Positions 1 through 6,706 of a stretch of DNA of 18,303 bases are shown one piece after another. The number at the start of each line of letters is the position of its first letter. Within the stretch, counting starts at the first letter, position 1. The position numbers were made by a program, and so were the translations under genes. The stretch lies in contig WFQV01000215.1 in assembly GCA_015486905.1 (NCBI GenBank), positions 1-18,303 of the forward strand. The letters run 5' to 3'. This DNA is from Melioribacteraceae bacterium (GTDB lineage Bacteria > Bacteroidota > Ignavibacteria > Ignavibacteriales > Melioribacteraceae). The notes beneath the pieces were generated by a model. It worked only from the letters and a program-made list of their open reading frames with translations, made no database searches and was not told where the DNA came from.

Positions 1-52
1 GGAGGGGGAAAATTGTGAAACGTTTATTCTTTTTCCTTTTGTCTTTTCTCTT
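1..52 (+). repeat. 52-bp direct repeat, copy 1 (SD plus gene start)
   Basis: Bases 1-52 are identical to bases 521-572. The shared block contains the Shine-Dalgarno GGAGGGGG, a GTG start and the first codons of a hydrophobic signal peptide. Because the window begins exactly inside the repeat, its true left limit cannot be seen. A further 9-base match, CAAACGGCA, occurs at 70-78 and 601-609, so homology continues in degraded form beyond the perfect block. Confidence 0.95.
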
Positions 53-221
53 CTCACCGTTTGCTGAAGCAAACGGCAATTCGACTGAATTCAACGTCAA
101 TGTTAATCAACCCAACATTCCCTTCACCATTTACAATTCACCATTTAACTTTTCACGACGAACCCCGCATAATTCTGAGGAAGTAATTTGCCGGTTCAGT
201 AAGCTAAGGCTGATTATTTGA
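15..221 (+). pseudogene. Truncated paralogue of the DUF3160 gene start (signal-peptide remnant)
   Basis: This 68-codon GTG-initiated frame begins with the same 13 residues (MKRLFFFLLSFLF) and the same SD as the intact gene at 535. It then keeps a shorter signal-peptide-like stretch, SPFAEANGNSTEFNV, which lines up loosely with the intact protein's VNAQTAFSV. After about residue 30 no similarity to the intact protein remains, and the translation runs into AT-rich repeat-like sequence (for example 120-155) and stops at 221. A perfect 8-bp inverted repeat with a 4-base loop (57-76) sits at the point where the two copies diverge. The best reading is the 5' remnant of a duplicated gene. A genuine small secreted peptide is possible but less likely, because the C-terminal half looks non-coding. 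Confidence 0.6.
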
Positions 222-520
222 GAGATAGTTTCCCCCTGAATTTGCGCAGATTGCAAGCAATCTACGCTACAAAAATGCAGCCTGTCGCCACGTAGCCCCC
301 GCAAATGCGGAACAGCGATGACGAAGTCGGACCTGTCGCGACGTAGTCAAGCGAAGCGCAGACGAAGGCGGGCGTCTCGCGTTTAACCATTTCTCATCTC
401 TGGTTTCTTCTTTCTAATTATTTCATTTTTTTGCCACCGATTTTAAACCTGTACCATTATTTTTTCCTTGCTTCTTTGTCTTTTAAAACTTAAATTTGCT
501 TTAGTTTTAGCAATAAATTA
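222..520. other. Gene-poor stretch with two GC-rich dispersed-repeat-like units
   Basis: I see no convincing gene here. At 248-263 there is a small inverted repeat (AGATTGC, two bases, GCAATCT). At 281-371 two related GC-rich units follow each other, in strong contrast to the AT-rich surroundings. From about 380 to 520 the sequence is pyrimidine-rich and low in complexity, and leads into the promoter and leader region of the gene at 535. No clear -35/-10 pair could be assigned. Confidence 0.6.
281..371. repeat. Tandem pair of related GC-rich units
   Basis: Unit A (281-330) starts CCTGTCGCCACGTAG and ends GATGACGAAGTCGG. Unit B (332-371) starts CCTGTCGCGACGTAG and ends CAGACGAAGGCGG. The two share both ends but differ in the middle and in length. 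The composition is much richer in G+C than the flanks, which is typical of mobile or dispersed intergenic elements. No function can be read from the sequence. Confidence 0.6.
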
Positions 521-528
521 GGAGGGGG
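521..528 (+). promoter_or_regulatory. Strong Shine-Dalgarno supporting a GTG start
   Basis: GGAGGGGG lies six bases before GTG at 535. It fixes the start of the DUF3160 gene even though the codon is GTG rather than ATG. Confidence 0.85.
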
Positions 529-572
529 AAAATTGTGAAACGTTTATTCTTTTTCCTTTTGTCTTTTCTCTT
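521..572 (+). repeat. 52-bp direct repeat, copy 2 (at start of intact gene)
   Basis: This is identical to bases 1-52 and lies 520 bp downstream. It covers the SD at 521-528, the GTG start at 535 and the first 12 complete codons of the intact DUF3160 gene. Confidence 0.95.
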
Positions 573-3117
573 TCTTTTGTCATTACTGACCGTCAATGCG
601 CAAACGGCATTTTCGGTTCAAGACTATCAGAATTTCTTGAACACACACTCAAATATGAAAACCGAAGATTTAACGAATCTTCATGCGGCGGGGTATTTCA
701 AAAACAAAATTTGCTTCCCGATCAATGTAAAATATTTGGATTCCGTTTCAATCAAGTACGGATTAACGGATTACGAGCAATCGCTTTTGAGGGAGCACGG
801 TTTTGTAGTAACGGAAAGATTGAGCCAACCTTCTTTCTTTGCTTCTTTTGTGGATGTCTTTCACAAGGACTTGCCCGTTTTCATTACTACGGATGCAATT
901 CTTCACGCTCTCCATGCATCTTACGATAACATACTTAAGAAAGTTGAAATTTGTTCACTGATTCCGAGATTGAAAAAACTTCTTTACAAATTAAAAAACA
1001 ACGAGGGAAATTTACGTACTAAATACGGTAGCGACTCTTTGATGCTTGTTTCATTAAAGGACGTGGACCTCTACATATCCGTAGCTTTGAAATTGTTGGG
1101 CGAAGATGTCTCTCCTTATTATCAAGAGAATCAGAAAATGTTTGCAGACATTATTTCTTACGTTGCAAATGAAAAAGTAGTAAATCTTAAACTGTTTTCG
1201 GAAAATTCCAGGAAGATTGATTTTAGTCAATTTAAAGTACGCGGGCATTACGACGATGAAATTTTTCCGATTTTGAAGAACTATTTTCAATCAATGATTT
1301 GGTTGGGAAGAATTGAATTTTATTTAATTGCCCCAAAAGGCACGAAAGGGGAAACCACATTTACGGATGTACAAAGGCAAATCATTGATTCCTATTTGTT
1401 GGAAGAGCTTTTTGAAGATGAAAGTGCTCAACAGATTTACGAGCAAATTGAAAAAACAATAAGAGCTTTCGTAGGCGACCAAGATAACGTAACGGTTGAC
1501 AACTTAAAGGAGATGAGAGATTCACTCGGAATAACGGATGCATTTTATTTTACCGATTCGATGAACGTTGTGAAGTTCAAAAGTAATCTTGCGACTCAAC
1601 CTTTTGCCAAGCAGAAGATTTTATCACATATCCTAATGAAAAATCCTTTTTCCCCGGACACAATCGAACCTGCCTCGGCTTTCCTGACGTTCGGTCAAAG
1701 ATTTGTAATCGATTCTTACATTACGGGGAATGTTGTTTTTGATAAAATTAAATATTTGGGTTCAACTATTTTCAGAGCTTTACCCAGCACGTTAGATATT
1801 TTATTTTCTTTGGGGAACAATGCTTCGGCACAATTGCTAAAAGATGAACTTGAACGTTACCATTACGCTTCGAATCTCGCTGCACTTAGGTATCTCGTGG
1901 ATTCCTACGACACGGATTTTTGGAAGCATTCCATCTACAATTCCTGGCTTAATTCGATAAGAATGCTAAATCCTTTGAGCAACAGGGAAAATTTACCTGC
2001 ATTTATGCAAACTGCAGCGTGGAATCAAGAAAAGATTAATACCCAGCTTGCTTCGTGGGCGGAGCTTAGGCACGATAATTTGCTTTACGCAAAACAATCT
2101 TACACGGGCGGAGTTATTTGTTCCTTCCCTTATGGCTATGTTGAACCGATACCTGAATTTTACCAATCCGTGTCGGAATTGGGAAACCTTGCTAACGAAC
2201 GGTTGTCGGAAATCGGTTTGCAAGATTTGGGGATTGAAAGCATCTTGGATTATTTTTCAAATCTCTCAAACATTGCAAATAAATTAAAAACAATTGCGGA
2301 GAAAGAATTAAACGGTACGGCATTCAGCCAAGATGAGATTGATTTTTTAGAATCCGTAATCACTAAGAATAATAGTGGAATGTGCGGAGCGCCTCAATTT
2401 GACGGTTGGTACACTTCTCTTTATTACAATTACGCTATGAACGAAGAAACTTTTTTCAATAAGAATTACGTAGTTGCTGATTACCACACTGCTCCAACGG
2501 ATGCAATGGGCGCAATGATCGGGTGGGTCGCTCACGCCGGTACGGGTCCGGTAAATCTTGCAATAGTAGTCGGAAAGTTGCCTTCGGGTGAGAATGTTGC
2601 TTTCGCCGGTCCGGTAATGAGTTATTACGAATACACAACAACGAACTTCCTTAGAATTAACGATGCCGAGTGGGATTCTCTTTACATTGCAAAATCAACC
2701 CGACCGGATTGGGTTAATATTTACCTGGCAGACAAGAAGGGTAACTCTCGCGGCGGTGGAAGATCCTTGCTTACGAAAGTTGAAAACACGAAGAAGAAAT
2801 TTCAGCCTGTTGATTACATAGTCGCCGAGAATTACCCGAATCCTTTCGGTTGCGCTTCGGCTTCGGGAAAATCTTACACCACAATTGTTTTCAACGTGCC
2901 GGTTATATTCAGCGGGAGAAATTTCTCCGTTAAGGTTTACGATATTACGGGGCGGGAAGTTTCGGAGTTGCTCAATCGAAATTTGACTACGGGTAATTAT
3001 CTTGTTCGCTGGTACGGAAAAAATTCCAAAGGAATGAATGTAGCCTCGGGCGTTTACATTTACAGAATCTCCATTGGAAGTTACGCCGTTGAAGGGAAAA
3101 TGAATTTAATTAAGTAA
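535..3117 (+). CDS. Secreted DUF3160 family protein with type IX secretion C-terminal sorting domain
   Basis: An 860-residue protein starting at GTG behind a strong SD. Residues 1-22 are a signal peptide (MKRLFF..., cleavage near VNA-QTA). The body matches the DUF3160 family as I know it: FITTDAILHALH at 116-127 and, later, VVADYHTAPTDAMGAM followed by a glycine-rich stretch. The family is found in secreted proteins of several phyla and has no established biochemical role. From V763 the C-terminus reads VAENYPNPF, then a beta-rich domain containing VKVYDITGREV and ending near VASGVYIYRI. This is a type A Por secretion sorting domain with a FlgD-like Ig fold. The expected route is Sec export, passage through the T9SS outer-membrane channel, then release or surface attachment. 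It has no obvious functional partner nearby; the truncated copy upstream shares its first bases. Family and secretion route are fairly sure, function is unknown. Confidence 0.87.
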   Translation: MKRLFFFLLSFLFLLSLLTVNAQTAFSVQDYQNFLNTHSNMKTEDLTNLHAAGYFKNKICFPINVKYLDSVSIKYGLTDYEQSLLREHGFVVTERLSQPSFFASFVDVFHKDLPVFITTDAILHALHASYDNILKKVEICSLIPRLKKLLYKLKNNEGNLRTKYGSDSLMLVSLKDVDLYISVALKLLGEDVSPYYQENQKMFADIISYVANEKVVNLKLFSENSRKIDFSQFKVRGHYDDEIFPILKNYFQSMIWLGRIEFYLIAPKGTKGETTFTDVQRQIIDSYLLEELFEDESAQQIYEQIEKTIRAFVGDQDNVTVDNLKEMRDSLGITDAFYFTDSMNVVKFKSNLATQPFAKQKILSHILMKNPFSPDTIEPASAFLTFGQRFVIDSYITGNVVFDKIKYLGSTIFRALPSTLDILFSLGNNASAQLLKDELERYHYASNLAALRYLVDSYDTDFWKHSIYNSWLNSIRMLNPLSNRENLPAFMQTAAWNQEKINTQLASWAELRHDNLLYAKQSYTGGVICSFPYGYVEPIPEFYQSVSELGNLANERLSEIGLQDLGIESILDYFSNLSNIANKLKTIAEKELNGTAFSQDEIDFLESVITKNNSGMCGAPQFDGWYTSLYYNYAMNEETFFNKNYVVADYHTAPTDAMGAMIGWVAHAGTGPVNLAIVVGKLPSGENVAFAGPVMSYYEYTTTNFLRINDAEWDSLYIAKSTRPDWVNIYLADKKGNSRGGGRSLLTKVENTKKKFQPVDYIVAENYPNPFGCASASGKSYTTIVFNVPVIFSGRNFSVKVYDITGREVSELLNRNLTTGNYLVRWYGKNSKGMNVASGVYIYRISIGSYAVEGKMNLIK

Positions 3118-3844
3118 AACAGAGTTGTCTTTTTTGATTTTGTAGCTTTGATTGTGTGAAGATAAACTGCCGTCTATTTATAGTAACTTGCACATTTTAA
3201 ATTATCCTAAAGATTTAAAAAATTGGTAAAATGACAATTAGATATTTATTGCCAACATTTAGCAATCGATTTACAAATTCAAGCATTAAGAGAACATATC
3301 ACGGCAAGCCGCAATTATGAATGATGAACCTGCCTGCCGCCTGCCTGCCGGCAGGCAGGGTAGGCAAGTTTTGAATTATGAATTAAAAACTTTACAGCAA
3401 AAATATTTTGACAAAAAAACGAAGATTTGATTGAGGATATTATATATAATCGTCCAAAATTCTATTCAATTAAAAACTACGAACCAAAAACAATGAATGA
3501 CAAATGACGATTTACGTACCAAATACGTCTGAATATTTCTCTTCAACAATAAATGATGCGGAAGGTAAATATACAATTGATGGTGACTATTCAAGGTGTC
3601 GTGTCTTCTGTTTTTTTCTCTTTCTCTCTTTGAATTTTTGAACCTCTAAACTCCCAAACCATTCATTCAATATCAAGCAACTCCCCGCCTTCTTATTGCC
3701 GACAGGGAAGGCAGACATATTCAAAATTAAAAATTACAATTTATCGATAAATAAATGTTTGAGTTTAATATATTTGAAATTATCTTTTATAATAAATGTT
3801 AATATTTTCTAACTATTTTAATAATTTGTATATCTAAAATTAAA
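3118..3844. other. Long gene-poor spacer with palindromic and AT-rich repeats
   Basis: No reading frame here looks like a protein. Stretches such as 3315-3330, 3370-3390 and 3490-3510 are imperfect variations on AATTATGAATTAAAAAC-like text. I believe such text is common in intergenic regions of this group, but this was not checked. A GC-rich palindrome lies at 3329-3369, and a weaker GC-rich segment at 3685-3716 (CCCGCCTTCTTATTGCCGAC then AGGGAAGGCAGAC). The last 100 bases are strongly AT-rich and must hold the promoter of the sensor operon. A TATAAT at 3787-3792 is a possible -10 box, but I found no matching -35. Confidence 0.6.
3329..3369. repeat. GC-rich palindromic repeat (CCTGCCTGCCGGCAGGCAGG)
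   Basis: Bases 3340-3359 form a perfect 20-bp palindrome, CCTGCCTGCCGGCAGGCAGG. Just before it, at 3329-3339, is a direct repeat of its left arm (CCTGCCTGCCG), and a partial right arm (GTAGGCA) follows. It stands out sharply from the AT-rich spacer and can fold into a strong hairpin. It resembles a dispersed intergenic repeat rather than a terminator, because no T tract follows. Confidence 0.75.
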
Positions 3845-5221
3845 ATGGACGATTATAATAAAAGTTTGGAGACACTGTATGCGGAGAATAAAAATAAGAA
3901 CAAATTAATTCCGATATTAATTATTGTCGCCATTATTATTTCATTTGCCTTTTATTTTTTCCCATTCCAAAACCTAAGAGAAAAAACGTCAAAAGTAAAA
4001 AAAGTCTATTTTGCGGAAAATATTACAAAAGCACATTTGGAAATCATTAAACGATTTAACGAAAGACATAAAGGGAAAATTAAGGTTGTCCCGGTAAATT
4101 TTAATTATGAGGTTTTTAACACGAATAAGAGGAAAGAATTAATAGCAAGAGCTATGCGGAGTCACAGCAGCCGAATAGATTTATTTTCCGTTGATCAAAT
4201 ATGGATACCGAGATTTGCAAAATGGGCGGAACCATTAACAACATATTTTTCTAAAAATGAGTTAAAAAATATTATTAAACCGGCTTATTCAACTTGTGTT
4301 TATAAAAATGTTCTTTACAGCATTCCTTTATTTGTTGACATTGGTGTTACTTTCTATAGAAAAGATATTATAGATAAGTTACACAATGCTGATAAAATTG
4401 AAGATTCTTTAAAAAAAGGAATATCGTGGCATGAATTAATATTGTTAAAGAAAAATCATCCCAATATCCGTTATTTATTTCAAGGCAAGGCTTATGAAGG
4501 ACTAATATGTAATTTTTTAGAACTGATTAATGACAACGGAGCAATACTTGACAGAAAGAATTTTGACCAATTAAATAGTCGTAAAGTTGTAAAGAGACTT
4601 AATTTTTTTGTTGACTTAATTTACAAATATCATCTTATCCCACGCGAAGCAATAAATTTTGACGAAGTAACTTCATTTAAGTATGCGCTTGCAAATAACA
4701 TACCGTTTTTACGAGGATGGCCTACAATGTCTAAATTAGTAAATATTCCTAAAAAAGAAAGGTATAAATTAAATTATATAGACATTGCCGCTCCTCCGCA
4801 CTTTGGAGGATACAAATCGACTTCCACTCTCGGAGGATGGAATTTAATGGTATCCCGATACTCTAAGGTAAAAAAAGAAGCAGTTGCTTTCATTAAATTT
4901 ACTATGTCACCCGAAGCACAGGAAATCCTTTATTCTTATGGCGGCTATTTACCGGTTATTAAATCGTTTTATCACGACCCCAAATTATTGAGCAAATATC
5001 CCAGACTAATTTATTTTAATAAGTTACTTAAGAGAAGGATACAAAGACCAGCTATGGAAAAATACACAAGAATTTCAGATATTTTAGCTTTTTATTTGAA
5101 TAAAGCTTTAAAAAAAGAAATCTCGGCCGATTCCGCATTAACGAAAGCCAAAAGAGAAATAATTAATGTTATATATGCAAAAGATGAATATTCAAGAATT
5201 AGACCATCAATATTAAACTAA
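3845..5221 (+). CDS. Inner-membrane-anchored family 1 sugar-binding protein (proposed sensor)
   Basis: A 458-residue protein with a short charged cytoplasmic N-terminus (1-20, ending KNKNK), one hydrophobic helix (21-41), then a large periplasmic domain. There is no lipobox cysteine and no good signal-peptidase site, so it probably stays tethered to the membrane. The fold is that of family 1 extracellular solute-binding proteins: VKKVYFAENI then an IKRFNERHKGKIKVV first strand-helix pair, YSIPLFVDIGVTFYRKD in the ligand cleft, TSTLGGWNLMVS, and the hallmark AFIKFTMSPEAQEIL followed by GGYLPVIKSFY. That ending is typical of trehalose/maltose/glucoside binders. No ABC permease or ATPase gene accompanies it. 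Instead the kinase gene starts one base after its stop, so it most likely presents ligand to the kinase. The start ATG has no SD, and I see no better alternative. Ligand identity is inferred from the trehalase downstream. Confidence 0.82.
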   Translation: MDDYNKSLETLYAENKNKNKLIPILIIVAIIISFAFYFFPFQNLREKTSKVKKVYFAENITKAHLEIIKRFNERHKGKIKVVPVNFNYEVFNTNKRKELIARAMRSHSSRIDLFSVDQIWIPRFAKWAEPLTTYFSKNELKNIIKPAYSTCVYKNVLYSIPLFVDIGVTFYRKDIIDKLHNADKIEDSLKKGISWHELILLKKNHPNIRYLFQGKAYEGLICNFLELINDNGAILDRKNFDQLNSRKVVKRLNFFVDLIYKYHLIPREAINFDEVTSFKYALANNIPFLRGWPTMSKLVNIPKKERYKLNYIDIAAPPHFGGYKSTSTLGGWNLMVSRYSKVKKEAVAFIKFTMSPEAQEILYSYGGYLPVIKSFYHDPKLLSKYPRLIYFNKLLKRRIQRPAMEKYTRISDILAFYLNKALKKEISADSALTKAKREIINVIYAKDEYSRIRPSILN

Positions 5222-5222
5222 A

Positions 5223-6701
5223 ATGATTTCGTTAAATAAAATAAAATCCTTTCATTTTGAGCTCTTTCATGTAATTATTTTATTGGTGATAGTTATATTA
5301 TCGCAGGTTATCCTTACTTTTATAAGCGTTAAATCCGTTAAGGATGTTGCAAACAAATCTATGCAACTTTACAGGTGGGATACCGCCGAACGTATTGCTG
5401 ATTTAACAACAAGCTCAATTGAACTAATTTTACAACCCCATTTTAATATGGCGAAAATTACTCCGGAATTTAGAAAATCAACTATCGAAGCACTCGATTT
5501 CACACTTCGTCAAGAGAGTTTACAAAAAAGTGTTGAGGATATTTGTTTCCTTTTTTATTCTGACAATGGGAAAATAATTGATATCGACAAAGGAAGCGAT
5601 CTATACGATTATCTCATAAACAACAAAATACCTCCCCCTAATAATGGAAAGAGAAGAGTTTCGGCAAAAAAATGGTTTATGATAGCAAGCCAAAATCTTT
5701 TCAAGAATGAATCCATTTCAACTTTCAAAGAAGGTTCTCATACTTTCCACATATTGGTACCTTTTTCAAAACACGGAGAAGTCTTAGGAGCTCTTTATAT
5801 GAAGGAATCCCCCGATTTAGACAATATAATTGACGCAGTTTCAAATTCATATAATCTGAGTGGAGCGCTTATCTCGGCGGTCATTCTTCTCAGCCTCTTA
5901 GCAATGTTTTCCGTAACATCTTACGTCGTAAAAGATAGAGATATTGCTCAATACAAATTATATAAGCATAAAGAGAAAGAATTGAAACAAATAATTGAGA
6001 GGCAAAAAGAATCGTTATTTACCAAAAGAATTTATCATGCCCACCATAAAGCAGAAAAGGTTGTTGGGTTTATTAAAGAAGATCTCAGATTGCTTTCAGA
6101 GAATAATCTTAACTTAATTAGGAATCGTTTGGTTAAATATTCTAGCTTTATAGGGCGAGTTATTTATGATATGAAAACCATGACACCGCCTATAAACGTT
6201 ATTAGAAATGGTGGTTTTCATACAAATATCAATTCAACGATAGAATTTCTTATAAATAATATTTTTAAACGCGTTTTTAAAGAAGGACATCAATACAAAT
6301 TTAATTTTGAACCTGATGAAAGAATTCCCGTAGTTCATATAAATGAATATGTGGTTTGGCAAATACTGGAGCCGTTAATCCAAAATTGTATTGATCATAA
6401 TCAACGTAGCAACATAGTTATTACTATAAGGACAAGGCTAAGCATCGAAGAAAACAAGACTTATATTGAGATAATGGATAACGGTAAAGGATTTGAACCG
6501 GCTTTTCTAGAAACGAACGAAAAAGGAATTAAAAAAATATTTTTAGAGAATAGTTCAACGAAAGATCAATCCAATAATTCGGGATACGGATGCTATTTGG
6601 CTTACGAAAGTTGTAAAATTTGCGGGTGGCAATTAGATGCAGTTAATTTGGACAAAGGAGCAAAAATGATAATTAGCATTTCTCATAATGATGAGGTATA
6701 A
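5223..6701 (+). CDS. Membrane sensor histidine kinase with divergent phosphoacceptor region
   Basis: A 492-residue kinase. The first TM helix spans about 16-36, a periplasmic domain of about 175 residues follows (37-213, with a PAS/Cache-like FLFYSDNGKIIDID near its middle), and the second TM helix spans about 214-235. A charged linker leads to the helix FTKRIYHAHHKAEKVVGFIK, with candidate phosphoacceptors H272, H274 and H275. The usual HELRTPL-type H box is absent. The ATPase domain is clearer: the N box around N388 (EPLIQNCIDHN), DNGKGF at 419-424, and a final glycine box in GYGCYLAYESC. The gene lies one base after the solute-binding protein gene and five bases before the response-regulator gene, so the three are surely co-transcribed. 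The likely role is to read the ligand state of the anchored binding protein and phosphorylate the downstream sigma-54 activator. The kinase call is firm; the exact histidine is not. Confidence 0.85.
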   Translation: MISLNKIKSFHFELFHVIILLVIVILSQVILTFISVKSVKDVANKSMQLYRWDTAERIADLTTSSIELILQPHFNMAKITPEFRKSTIEALDFTLRQESLQKSVEDICFLFYSDNGKIIDIDKGSDLYDYLINNKIPPPNNGKRRVSAKKWFMIASQNLFKNESISTFKEGSHTFHILVPFSKHGEVLGALYMKESPDLDNIIDAVSNSYNLSGALISAVILLSLLAMFSVTSYVVKDRDIAQYKLYKHKEKELKQIIERQKESLFTKRIYHAHHKAEKVVGFIKEDLRLLSENNLNLIRNRLVKYSSFIGRVIYDMKTMTPPINVIRNGGFHTNINSTIEFLINNIFKRVFKEGHQYKFNFEPDERIPVVHINEYVVWQILEPLIQNCIDHNQRSNIVITIRTRLSIEENKTYIEIMDNGKGFEPAFLETNEKGIKKIFLENSSTKDQSNNSGYGCYLAYESCKICGWQLDAVNLDKGAKMIISISHNDEV

Positions 6702-6706
6702 AAGAT

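Noticed and set aside
281..371. CRISPR-like array
   Set aside because: There are only two unequal units with conserved ends and a short gap, with no regular spacer and no cas genes.
1054..2641. Several minus-strand and alternate-frame reading frames inside the DUF3160 gene
   Set aside because: They lie fully inside a convincing long gene, lack SDs and resemble no protein.
3150..3310. Possible decayed coding sequence in the spacer (fragments such as NRFTNSSIKRTYHGK)
   Set aside because: Too short and interrupted by stops. No family recognised.
3758..3776. Bacteroidetes-type promoter (TTTG and TATATTTG) before the sensor operon
   Set aside because: The TAnnTTTG-like box is present, but the upstream TTTG is only 7 bases away instead of near 19-20, so the spacing is wrong.
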